From assembly GCA_964527325.1 (NCBI GenBank), contig CAZGNU010000063.1, positions 1-7,735 of the forward strand: a DNA stretch of 7,735 bases. Direction: 5' to 3'. Below, piece by piece: positions 1 to 7,298 of the stretch. Within the stretch, counting starts at the first letter, position 1; each line of letters begins with the position of its first letter. This DNA is from UBA6164 sp964527325. Its GTDB lineage: Bacteria > Patescibacteriota > Gracilibacteria > BD1-5 > UBA6164. The position numbers and the translations under genes are program-made. Under the pieces are notes generated by a model. That model saw only the letters and a list, made by a program, of their open reading frames with translations. It had not been told where the DNA came from and made no database searches.

Positions 1-539
1 TTCATTATATCAGCATCTTTATGTTTATAGTGTTCTTCGATTTTTTTATTGGCTTCATCTACTATTTTTTGTAAATCATTTTCTAGATCTTTTTTCATAT
101 CTTCAGATATTTCTTTATCATCTTCAGCTTTTTTAATTATCTTTAGAGATTCAGCTCTAGCATTTCTTACTCATACTTTTGCGTCTTCAGCATAAGTTTT
201 AGCAATTTTACTTATTTCTATTCTTCTTTCTTCTGTTAATGCTGGTACTTTTATTAGGATTGAATCTGCCATAGTTTGAGGATTTAATCATAGTCAAGCA
301 CTTGAGATAGCTTTTGCTATTGGAAGAAGTATTGTTTTATCCCAAGGTTTTATAGATAGTGTTTGAGAATCTAGGTTAGATACCGCTGCCATATTTTGTA
401 ATGGTTGCATTGATCAGTATTGTTCTACCATCACAGATTCTACCATTGCAGGATTAGCTCTACCAAGTTGTAATTTAGAATATTCTACATCTAAATGTCT
501 AATTGCTTTTTCTATTCACTCTTTTGCTTTTGTTAACAT
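1..539 (-). CDS. frr: Ribosome recycling factor (3' end just outside the window)
   Basis: The product is ribosome recycling factor, which with EF-G splits the post-termination ribosome so that subunits can be reused; it acts in the cytoplasm. Reading UGA as Gly gives 179 uninterrupted residues. Family landmarks are LGRANPAM (25-32), EQYGSMQPLQ (39-48), GLGLNPQTM (82-90), the VPALTEERR block (98-106), the VRNARAE segment (124-130) and the KEISEDMKKDLENDLQK hinge-helix region (142-158). The family is usually about 185 residues and the last visible residues, DADIM, match the usual C-terminus, so only a few residues and the stop lie beyond base 1. The start is the ATG at 539, which aligns with normal RRF N-termini. 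There is no Shine-Dalgarno sequence, only an A/T-rich leader. The gene diverges from the ABC ATPase gene. Identity is near certain. Confidence 0.96.
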
Positions 540-570
540 AGTTTTTATTTATTAATAAATTGATTGTTTT

Positions 571-598
571 ATTATATAATTTGTTACAAAAAAATCAA
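571..598 (-). promoter_or_regulatory. Putative sigma-70-type promoter of frr
   Basis: On the minus strand, TTGATT (598-593) and TATAAT (576-571) are separated by 16 bases. This would start transcription near 564 and give a leader of about 25 nt before the frr ATG at 539. The -10 is a consensus match, but the region is AT-rich so chance matches are possible. Confidence 0.5.
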
Positions 599-649
599 AT
601 AATTGCTTTACTTTCTTTGTATTCTAAATAAAATGTTCTCATAAAATTT

Positions 650-693
650 CTCCCTTTTCCAAAGGGAGTACCCTGAAGGGGGGAGGGATTAGG
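650..693. repeat. Palindromic G-rich repeat, copy A
   Basis: A perfect 8-bp inverted repeat, CTCCCTTT (650-657) and AAAGGGAG (661-668) with loop TCC, is followed by a short CCCT-GA-AGGG hairpin (671-680) and a G-rich tail ending in GGGATTAGG. It stands out sharply from the surrounding A/T-rich sequence. It has the same layout as the elements at 3319, 4774 and, less exactly, 1491: a pyrimidine-first hairpin, then a short spacer, then a G-rich tail on the same strand. It lies in the leader of the ABC ATPase gene. It looks like a REP-type dispersed intergenic repeat. No U tract follows, so it is a poor terminator. Confidence 0.6.
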
Positions 694-716
694 ATTTTAG
701 TACATAAAAAAAATAA

Positions 717-1424
717 ATGAAAATTTTAGAAGTAAAAAATATAGATAAAACTTTAGCTAAGAAAAAAGTATTACATTGAATAACTTTTTCTGTAAAAGAA
801 GGGGAAATATATGGTTTTTTATGACCAAATGGTGCTTGAAAGACTACTACAATGAAATGTATAATGTGATTAATAGAACCAGAAAGTGGAGAAATAAGTG
901 TGTTTTGAAAAAAATGATTAACTAGAAAATCAAAGCAAAAAATTGGTTTTATGCCAGAAAATACTTATTTATATAAACACTTAACTTGAAAGGAATTCTT
1001 AGAATTTAATGGAAAGTTTTTTTGACTAAAAAGTGAAAAACTTGATAAAAAAGTAGAAAATTTGTTAAAAAGGGTAGGACTAAAAAAAGATGGTGATAAA
1101 TTCTTAAGTGAATATTCTAAATGAATGTTACAAAGGATATGATTAGCACAATCTATTATAAACGAACCAAAATTATTATTTTTAGATGAACCTATGAGTG
1201 GTCTTGATCCTATCTGAAGAAAGATGGTAAAAGATTTACTAGTATCACTTAAAAATGAGGGAACTACTATATTTTTCAATACTCATATCTTGGCAGATGT
1301 TGAAAGTATTTGTGATAAAATAAGTATAATACACAAGTGAAAAATGATTGTTGAAAGTGAAAAAGTAAAGGATATAAAATGAAGTTTAGAAGATTTCTTT
1401 ATTGAGAAGGTTGGTAATAATTAA
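717..1424 (+). CDS. ABC transporter ATP-binding protein (orphan ATPase, ABC-2/NatA-like)
   Basis: The 235-residue product is the nucleotide-binding subunit of an ABC transporter, expected to sit on the cytoplasmic face of the membrane and power export by a partner permease. Visible motifs are Walker A GPNGAGKT (36-43), a Q-loop position occupied by Glu in MPEN (79-82), a degenerate signature EYSKGMLQR (132-140), Walker B LLFLDEP (153-159), D-loop SGLD (161-164) and switch His190 in NTHILAD. Glu at the Q-loop and the short C-terminus resemble ABC-2-type exporters (NatA/CcmA families). UGA encodes Walker A glycines 36 and 41. The ATG at 717 begins the canonical first strand (KILEVKNI). No permease gene is adjacent: upstream is divergent frr and downstream a convergent gene. 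The substrate cannot be deduced. The gene stops at TAA 1422-1424, inside the flanking inverted-repeat element. Confidence 0.92.
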
Positions 1425-1537
1425 AAACCTCTTACCTGAATCCTTACTCCTTCTCAGGAGCAAGGGGCTACATGTACTAATAGTTTGCAGCCTCTTTCCC
1501 CTGTTAAGGGGAGAGAATTCAAGAGAGAGGTTTTTTT
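1423..1537. terminator. Composite inverted-repeat element, likely bidirectional terminator
   Basis: An outer perfect 10-bp stem, AAAAACCTCT (1423-1432) with AGAGGTTTTT (1526-1535), encloses about 90 bases. Two inner hairpins are visible: CTCCT/AGGAG (1446-1460) extended by CCTT/AAGG, and CCCC/GGGG with flanking CTCT/AGAG around TGTTAA (1491-1516). The right arm runs into seven Ts (1531-1537), and the left arm read on the other strand also ends in five Us, so it can end both convergent transcripts. The stop codons of both neighbours lie within or at its edges. Its size and terminal inverted repeats also resemble a MITE-like element, but no target duplication is evident. Confidence 0.55.
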
Positions 1538-2744
1538 ATTCCTCCAAATCTTTAACAACTTTCTTCAATGTTTTTTCTATCTTATTTTTATCTCTTTTTA
1601 TAAAATTAAGAGTTGTTTTTATCATTGCAAAGATATTTATATTTGATTTAGCATTATCTATCCATTCAGGGTTATCTTCTGTTTTGAAATGTGGAACATC
1701 AATGTTTGGTTTTATGAAAGAAATATTTCATACCATTTTTAGATTAGAATCATGAAAATCTACATTACTTAAATAGTTTTTTATAAATTTATTTGCTCAT
1801 CAACCCAGCATAAAAAAATCATTTGGACAAACTTTTTTTCATAATATTTCTTCTAAAGTAATAGTTAAAATATCTTTGAAAATAGTTAGAAATTTTAGTT
1901 TTTCAGGTAAAAATATATTATCTTCAATACTTTCAATTATATCATTTTTCGTAAGATTATAATTTTTTCTAATTTGTTTTATTAAATCATTTATACCAAA
2001 TGATAATTTTTTAACTCATATAATATTATTATGTTTTTTTACAGTAATCGATATATGAGAATTTCATAAATCTATAATTACAACGTCTTTAATTTTTTCA
2101 AGAAGTCATGTTAAAGCAAATTCAGAGGGTATGATATTAATAATATTTTTATTAATCGATTTTTCTATGTATTTTATTGTTTCATGTTTTGATTCAGGTA
2201 TAAATACATTCAGCAAAGAAATATTTACTTCTTTTGGATTTTCTCAGGTTAGTTTTTTAGTTTCTTTATTATCTATTAAAATATTAGTTATATTACTAAT
2301 AAGTAATTTCAAATCATTTTTTTTATATCCTGAATGGTTTTTAATTGATTTGTAATGTTTTTTAAGTGCCCTAGACTCAACTATTTCTAATAATTTGTAT
2401 AACTCTTTAGTGTCTATTTTTTTAGAAGTATCTTCTCTAATATGATTTATTTTTGAAAACTCACAAAAAAGATTAGGTGTAGGGATATTAATAATAATAT
2501 CTTCTACTTTTATGTTTCAATCATTTTCAGCTTTTATTATTGCTTGAGCTATATTGTCAGATATTCATTCTAGGTTTTGCAATTCTTGCATTACTATATA
2601 ACCATCATCTTGTCTTTTCTCTCAGTATCATATTAATTCTACATCTCTATTTATAATTTCACATATTCATACTCTAATTTTATATGTTCATATATCTATT
2701 ATTCAGATTATTTTTGGTTTGATTTCTTTTTTTATGAAGTTCAT
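1536..2744 (-). CDS. ftsA: FtsA-like actin-family cell division protein (divergent)
   Basis: The 402-residue protein has the actin/Hsp70 ATPase fold typical of FtsA, which tethers FtsZ filaments to the membrane and recruits divisome proteins. The phosphate-1 loop is IIDIGTYKIRVGICE (15-29), phosphate-2 is VVIIDLGNSHISITV (221-235) and the adenosine motif is FFMLGGGANKF (310-320). Residues of about 110-210 hold the FtsA-type 1C/SHS2 region, with ISNITNILIDN followed by the TGENP motif (166-170) and VNISLLNVF. The last 14 residues (IEKTLKKVVKDLEE) could form a basic amphipathic helix like the FtsA membrane anchor. Length is near the family norm. The ATG at 2744 lies 22 bases after the TPR gene; the reading frame stays open a little further upstream but offers no other ATG. 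PilM is the main alternative. The fold is secure, the FtsA assignment fairly so. Confidence 0.75.
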
Positions 2745-2766
2745 TGATTTTATTATAATTTTATTT

Positions 2767-3285
2767 TTAAGCCACAACAGTTTTTCAAATCTTTTTTAAT
2801 AAATCATTTCATTCTCTTATTTCTCATACTCAAATTAAAGCCATTGCTAAATCTTCTGTTATTAAATCATCTCAAGGAGCAATAACTAATGCTCTTTTAA
2901 GTACAGAAATTCATCTAGTTGAATTTCAAATCATAGAATAAGCCCATCATAAGTTTCTGAGTACTTCTGAGTTGTTTGCTAGGAGTTTGTTTGATGTTTC
3001 TAAAAATTTTACAGCTTCACTTATTTTATCTTGAGATAATAAAATAAATCATTTTAAATAATTTCAAGTAGCAGATTTTTTATTTAAACTTAATGCAAAA
3101 TCAACAGATTTCAATCATTTATTTAATTCTCATTTATATAAATAGATATCAGCTAGTTCTTCATATAGTCTATAATCAGAGTTATATTTACTAATTGCAT
3201 TTTCTATTATCTTTATAGCTTCATTAAATCTTTGTTCTACTTTTAATGATTCAATTTGCAATATCAGTTCTTTTATTTTATCCAT
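2767..3285 (-). CDS. Tetratricopeptide-repeat (TPR) protein
   Basis: A 172-residue all-helical protein with about five TPR-like helix pairs across its length. The clearest is residues 105-138, with the canonical LGWAYSMIG, small-residue and ALVIAPGD pattern; residues 38-70 (LYEELADIYLYKGELNKGLKS) are another. TPR arrays are protein-interaction scaffolds, and no enzymatic motif is present. There is no signal peptide or membrane segment, so it should be cytoplasmic. It lies 81 bases after dnaN and 22 bases before the ftsA-like gene on the same strand, so it is probably cotranscribed with the latter, and a role in assembling division or replication proteins is possible but only inferred. The ATG at 3285 follows an A-rich tract with no Shine-Dalgarno motif. 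Confidence 0.8.
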
Positions 3286-3318
3286 GTTGTTTGTTTTTTT
3301 TTAAAATTTTTGTAGTTC

Positions 3319-3351
3319 ATCCCCTTTAATAAAGGGGATTATAGGGGAATT
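3319..3351. repeat. Palindromic G-rich repeat, copy B
   Basis: A perfect 9-bp inverted repeat, ATCCCCTTT (3319-3327) and AAAGGGGAT (3331-3339) with loop AAT, is followed by TATA and then GGGGAATTTTT. The layout matches copies A and C. It sits between the end of dnaN and the start of the TPR gene. Read in the direction of those genes it has no trailing U tract, so it may be a processing or stabilising hairpin rather than a terminator. Confidence 0.6.
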
Positions 3352-3366
3352 TTTATATTTAGGATT

Positions 3367-4494
3367 TTATATTTTTAGTGGCATTATAATATGTTTGAAA
3401 CTTTGAGATTTATCTTCTTTTTCAGGATCAACAGTAGGAACAATCATAATAGGAGAAAGAGGGTTTTCAAAACTAATACTTACGTGAGTTGAGTTAATAA
3501 CACCTAAAACTTCTAGAAAGTAAGTTGAATTTATTCATACAATATTATCTTCTCATTCAACTGCTCAAACTAATGTAACATCTCATTCTCAAATTTGTGT
3601 TTGAGAAGTTTCAAGTTCTATTCATCTACTTCCAGACAAACTCATTTTTATTGAATAATTATTTTCACGACTTACAAGATTGATTTTTTTAAGAGCCTGT
3701 ATTAAGTCAATTCTGTTTACTTCTGCTTTTGTAGAAAAAGAAGTAGGGAAGAATGTAGAATAATCAGGAAATTTTCCATTTAATAGTCTAGAATAAATTT
3801 TGATATTTCATGACAAGAATGCTATTTGATTATCTCAAGAAACTATTTTTACCTCATCATTATCTGTTAATATGCTTTTTAATTGATTTGCTGTTTTACT
3901 AGGGATTATTTGAGAAAAATCATTAGGAACATTATCTGTAAGTATTGTTTTGTATTCAGATAATCTAAAACTATCAGTAGAAGCAAATATTACTTCATTT
4001 GATTTTATGTTAACATATAATCAAGCAAGAGTTGGTCTAATATTTCATTCAGCAGAAGAAAACAAAGTTTTATCTATAGAGTTTTTAATTACTTTTCAAG
4101 AAATATTCAAGCTAATTTCTTCTCTAATATTTGGAATAAGAGGAAATTCAGAAGCCTCAATTCATTTAATTTTCATTTTTCAACTAGAAGTCCCAATTTT
4201 AATACTATCATCATTTAATAATTCTATATTTACCTCATCATCTTGAACCAAAGAAATATAGTTTGTAAATAATTTACTAGGTACACAAAAAGCTCATTCA
4301 GATTCAATATCTAAATCATCTAAAATAACATACTCTATAGCCATTTCCAAATTATTTGAAGTCAGAACTATATTATTAAAGTTAACCTTTAAAAGTATGT
4401 TTTCCAATATAGGAGTAGTTGTAATTGATGCCGTAGCATGATTCACAATATCCAATCATTTCTTCAACACCTCAGTTTGAATTTTAAATTTCAT
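3367..4494 (-). CDS. dnaN: DNA polymerase III sliding clamp (beta subunit)
   Basis: The product is the beta clamp, a ring-shaped dimer that holds the replicative polymerase on DNA and binds many partner proteins. At 375 residues it matches the family (E. coli 366) and covers all three clamp domains. Family motifs are ASEFPLIP (114-121), RPTLAGLYV (153-161), STDSFRLSEY (172-181), LLNGKFPDY (237-245), NPLSPIMIVP (344-353) and the C-terminal MPLKI, matching the usual M-P-[MLV]-[RK]-[LI] ending. An acidic and polar insert (DPEKEDKSQ) lies just before the C-terminal strand. The ATG at 4494 begins the normal N-terminal strand MKFKIQTEVL. The upstream gap of 112 bases to priA holds a possible promoter, so dnaN may head the dnaN-TPR-ftsA unit. 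About twenty in-frame UGA codons read as Gly. Confidence 0.96.
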
Positions 4495-4529
4495 ATTTTC
4501 TTGCAGTTAATAATACTTAATTTATATAA

Positions 4530-4559
4530 ATAATATTAACAAAAATACCATAAAATCAA
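4530..4559 (-). promoter_or_regulatory. Possible dnaN promoter
   Basis: On the minus strand, TTGATT (4559-4554) and TATTAT (4535-4530) are 18 bases apart, placing a start near 4523, about 29 nt before the dnaN ATG. No convincing terminator lies between priA and dnaN, so readthrough from priA is also possible. The assignment is weak because the gap is almost all A and T. Confidence 0.35.
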
Positions 4560-4606
4560 GCTTAGTAATGTTTTTTATGTTAAAAACTTTTTTGTAATAT
4601 ATTTTA

Positions 4607-5641
4607 TTATTCAAATACAACAACTAAACTACTATTTCTCATGATTTCAGGTTTGATATTATTAATAAAGTCTCTTAAATTAGTTCATTTTAGGATTATT
4701 TTATAATAGAACTGATTATATTTTTTTGTAGGGTTATGTACTAGTTTTATTTCTATATTTTTGTAGCTATCCATCCCTAATTTTAGGGAGGTTAGGTGGG
4801 TTAGCTTATTATTTAAGTTTTCCATAAAAGTTTTTGCTTTTTCTTTGTTTTTATGTCTGTATTCTAAGGTTAACATTTCAGAATACGGAGGGTAGTTAAA
4901 TAGTTTTCTTTCTTCTAGAGTTTTTTTGAAAAAGTCTTTGTAGTTTGAAGAGGCTATAGTTTTTATTATTTCATTTTCTGGGATAAAAGTTTGGATAACT
5001 ATGTCAGAAATTTCTCATGCTCTAGATCATCTTCATAGTAGCTGTTTAATATTTGAATATACTTTTTCTTCTGTATTGTATTTTGGAATTAATAGTTCTT
5101 GTTCAAGTAAAATAACTCAAATAAGTCATACATTTGAAAAATCAAATCATGTAGTTATCATCTTTGTTCAGATAATTATATCAGCATTTTCTAGATTTTT
5201 TAGTGCTAAGCTTTTTTCTGTTTTGTTTTTTACAGTATCAGTATCAAAACGAAAAATTTTAGAATTTTTAAATTCTTTTTTAATTGAATCTTCTATTTGT
5301 TGTGTTCAAATTCATACTTTTTGTAAAGTATCTTTAGAGCATTTTTTGCATTTTCTTGGAATATCTTTTACAGTATTACATACATGACAAATCATTTTTT
5401 CTGGATATTTATGTACATTCATAGAAACATCACAGTTATCACATTTGTATAAATGATTACAGTTATTACAGATTAAAGAAGAATATTCTCATCTTTTATT
5501 TAGATAAAGAATAATTTTTTTATTCTCTTTTATAGAATCGTCTATTTTTTCTAACAGAGTATTAGATAAATATGGATTCAAGTTTGATTTATACTGAGAT
5601 AGGTTTACTAGGTACATTTTATAAGGGGTTATTTTTTTCAT
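4607..5641 (-). CDS. priA: PriA-type primosomal protein lacking the N-terminal half
   Basis: PriA normally reloads the replicative helicase at stalled forks and is over 700 residues long. Here 344 residues align only with the C-terminal half. They begin just before the second helicase lobe and continue to the end. Present are LYLNKRG (45-51); eight zinc-binding cysteines in four CxxC pairs (58/61, 67/70, 85/88, 98/101); VGIGTQQIE (109-117); FDTDT (132-136); motif V-like IIIGTKMITTGFDF (155-168); motif VI-like QLLGRGSRAGE (200-210, usually GRAGR); and the PriA C-terminal domain from NYPPYSEM (249-256). Missing are the DNA-binding domain, Walker A and DEXH lobe. Upstream in frame there is no further ATG before a TAA near 5690. 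The remainder is intact, which argues against recent decay, although it cannot be a helicase alone. A separate N-terminal half could be encoded elsewhere. Confidence 0.85.
4774..4803. repeat. Palindromic G-rich repeat, copy C, inside priA
   Basis: A perfect 7-bp inverted repeat, TCCCTAA (4774-4780) and TTAGGGA (4783-4789), is followed by GGTTAGGTGGGTTAG. It has the same hairpin-plus-G-rich-tail layout and plus-strand orientation as copies A and B, but lies inside the priA coding frame, where it encodes about residues 280-290 (LTHLTSLKLGM). It leaves the frame intact. Confidence 0.45.
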
Positions 5642-5661
5642 TATAATAATACATAAAATAT

Positions 5662-5690
5662 TTGCAATTAATTTAAAAAAAGGGTAATAT
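5662..5690 (+). promoter_or_regulatory. Putative rightward promoter for the hairpin RNA
   Basis: TTGCAA (5662-5667) and TAATAT (5685-5690) are separated by exactly 17 bases. The predicted start is about 5697, the first base of the hairpin. This would make a transcript of about 60 nt consisting almost only of the hairpin and U tract. Its -10 overlaps the -10 of the opposite-strand promoter. Confidence 0.45.
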
Positions 5691-5716
5691 TATATTAAGC
5701 ATATCAACGGTGTAAA
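5689..5716 (-). promoter_or_regulatory. Putative leftward promoter of priA
   Basis: On the minus strand, TTTACA (5716-5711) and a consensus TATAAT (5694-5689) are 16 bases apart. The start would be near 5682, giving a leader of about 41 nt to the priA ATG. The -35 lies inside the left arm of the hairpin and the -10 overlaps that of the rightward promoter, so polymerase could probably occupy only one at a time. Confidence 0.45.
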
Positions 5717-5756
5717 GTTTCCTCCTTTAACTTTGCATTGTTATATGCTTTTTTTA
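5697..5756 (+). ncRNA. Long hairpin with U tract: terminator, attenuator or small RNA
   Basis: The left arm 5697-5719 pairs with the right arm 5729-5750 through 22 base pairs with one bulged C (5705). Three pairs (5709-5739, 5710-5738, 5713-5735) are G-U wobbles that pair only in plus-strand RNA; minus-strand RNA would have A-C mismatches there. Seven Ts follow (5749-5755) and another T run at 5761-5768. The nine-base loop is TCCTCCTTT. No plus-strand gene lies upstream for it to terminate, because priA points the other way. It could therefore be an independent short RNA from the adjacent promoter, an attenuator of the gene at 5816, or a relic terminator. Confidence 0.5.
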
Positions 5757-5784
5757 TTGCTTTTTTTTAAAAAATCATTACTAT
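5757..5784 (+). promoter_or_regulatory. Possible promoter of the 5816-7641 gene group
   Basis: TTGCTT (5757-5762) and TACTAT (5779-5784) are 16 bases apart, just after the hairpin, and would start a transcript near 5791 with a leader of about 25 nt. This would let the downstream genes be expressed independently of the hairpin RNA. Both boxes are imperfect. Confidence 0.35.
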
Positions 5785-5815
5785 ATAAAACATATTATTT
5801 TTTAAAAGTAAAGAG

Positions 5816-6589
5816 TTGAATATAGAAGAACTAAAAAAAGAAAATCTAGAACTTAAAAGAAAGCTATCTATAGCTAAATTATGGATGGAAAAAGAAATTA
5901 AAGCTAAGGTTACAAAAATTGCAAAATGAAAGGTGTCAAAGTTAACTGCACAAACAAAAGATGAATTTTTCTCTGAAAATGTAGAGGATATTATTACAAC
6001 AAAAGTATCTGATTATTTTTGAGAAATAATGCTTTTAAATACACCAGCTTCTGTTGTAGAAAATATTATTTCAGCTGAAATATGATTTTATAATCTCAAA
6101 AAAAATAAGTGAATAGATGGTTTATGAGTAATTACTTCATATCATAAAGCAATAGATACTTTGGTAGAAGGTTTTATTACAAAATGATTTAGAAAATTTG
6201 CAAAAAAAGTATGACAAACTCAATTAAGACAAAATGATGTACTAGAAAAGTCATTAAATTCTGTAGTAAATAAATGATATATTTTAAGTATTTGAAGATT
6301 ATTTCATATTCTAGAATTAATAAAAACAGATGATATGATGTATGATTATTCAAAATGTTTTAAAGATTATTTGAAGAAATATGATTATATTTCTGATATT
6401 TTATTTGAAGATAGTTTTTATAATAAATTTGATATTCTTGTTAGTAGTGAAATACTTTGAAAGAAAAGACATATTTGAAAAATTACTTACAAAGAAGTAA
6501 AAAAAGCAAGGGAATTACTTGTATGAAACTATAAAGATGAGCATAGTTTGATTTATAAATTTATAGAAATAGGGAAGGTTGATTATTAA
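5816..6589 (+). CDS. Unrecognised 257-residue protein with N-terminal coiled coil
   Basis: I do not recognise a family. With UGA as Gly the frame is open for 257 residues. Residues 3-40 are rich in Glu, Lys and Leu and look like a coiled coil (IEELKKENLELKRKL). The rest is mostly helical, soluble and basic, with a notable stretch SYHKAIDTLVEGFITKGFRK (108-127) and a lysine-rich C-terminal part. No signal peptide, membrane helix, zinc site or nucleotide-binding motif is visible. The start is uncertain: the upstream frame closes at TAA 5786-5788 and contains no ATG, so TTG at 5816 after AAAGAG is the best choice. The first in-frame ATG, at 5885, would remove most of the coiled coil. It ends ten bases before rsmI, so the two are probably cotranscribed. 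Coding potential is strong; the function is unknown. Confidence 0.75.
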
Positions 6590-6599
6590 AAATAAAAAT

Positions 6600-7277
6600 A
6601 TGCTATACATAGTCGCAACTCCAATTTGAAATCTCCAGGACATAACTTACAGAGCAGTAGAAACACTAAAAAATGTTGATTCTATTGCTTGTGAGGATAC
6701 AAGAACAAGTGGTACACTTTTAAATCATTATGATATTAAAAAATCACTTATTTCATTTCATTCACATTCTTGAAAAACTAAGACTAATAAAATTATTGAT
6801 CAGTTAAAATCAGGGCAAGATATTGCTTTAATAAGTGATGCTTGAACTCCAGGTATTTCTGATCCTGGATATATTTTGATTAAGGAAGCAATTCTTGAAT
6901 GAATAGAGGTTGTTCCAATTCCATGAGTAACAGCTTTTACTACAGCTTTAATGTGAAGTGGTATGCAGATGAATCATTTTCTTTATCTTGGTTTTTTGCC
7001 AGTTAAAAAATGAAGAATGACTTTGTTTAAAAATTTGGTAGAAAGAAAAAGTAATAAAAAAACTGATGAAACTGTTGTGATTTATGAATCAGTTCATAGG
7101 ATTTTAAAAACTTTAAAAGAAATTTGAGAGTATTTTTGAGAAGAACATTATGTTGTAGTTTGAAGAGAATTAACAAAGAAATTTGAAGAATTTAAAAGAG
7201 GAAATGTAGGTGAAGTTTTAGATTATTTTGAAAATACTCCAGGAAAAGTAAAAGGAGAGTTTGTAGTAATGTTTTAA
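6600..7277 (+). CDS. rsmI: 16S rRNA 2'-O-ribose C1402 methyltransferase RsmI
   Basis: RsmI uses S-adenosylmethionine to methylate the ribose of C1402 in the 16S rRNA decoding centre. The 225-residue product carries the family hallmarks of the tetrapyrrole-methylase fold: MLYIVATPIGNLQDIT (1-16), ACEDTRTSGTLL (30-41), ALISDAGTPGISDPG (76-90), VVPIPGVTAF (104-113), LYLGFLPVKKGR (128-139), VIYESVHR (160-167, usually YESPHR), VVVGRELTKKFEE (185-197) and the C-terminal KGEFVVMF. UGA encodes the first Gly of GTPG. It is shorter than the approximately 285 residues of E. coli RsmI, ending after the core fold, as many family members do. The ATG at 6600 begins the canonical N-terminus, ten bases after the previous stop, with no Shine-Dalgarno sequence. 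Confidence 0.95.
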
Positions 7278-7298
7278 AAATATCTCAATAATACGAAC

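Noticed and set aside
541..716. Riboswitch or leader peptide before the ABC gene
   Set aside because: The only structure is the palindromic repeat; I see no known riboswitch core and no short open frame with a plausible start.
965..1279. 104-residue minus-strand open frame
   Set aside because: It is antisense to the ABC ATPase signature and Walker B region, whose reading is secure.
717..1424. Pseudogene interpretation with many TGA stops
   Set aside because: TGA occurs at glycine positions of conserved motifs in every gene and no frameshifts are seen, so recoding explains the data and decay does not.
1402..1755. 117-residue plus-strand open frame
   Set aside because: It overlaps the end of the ABC gene, the repeat element and the antisense of the ftsA-like gene; its product has no family features and the opposite strand is clearly coding.
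3319..3339. Intrinsic terminator after dnaN
   Set aside because: The stem is strong, but no U tract follows it in the direction of dnaN transcription; it matches the dispersed repeat layout instead.
3950..4246. 98-residue plus-strand open frame
   Set aside because: It lies antisense within dnaN and has no independent coding evidence.
5001..5387. 128-residue plus-strand open frame
   Set aside because: It is antisense to the PriA zinc and helicase region, which matches a known family; the frame is a shadow.
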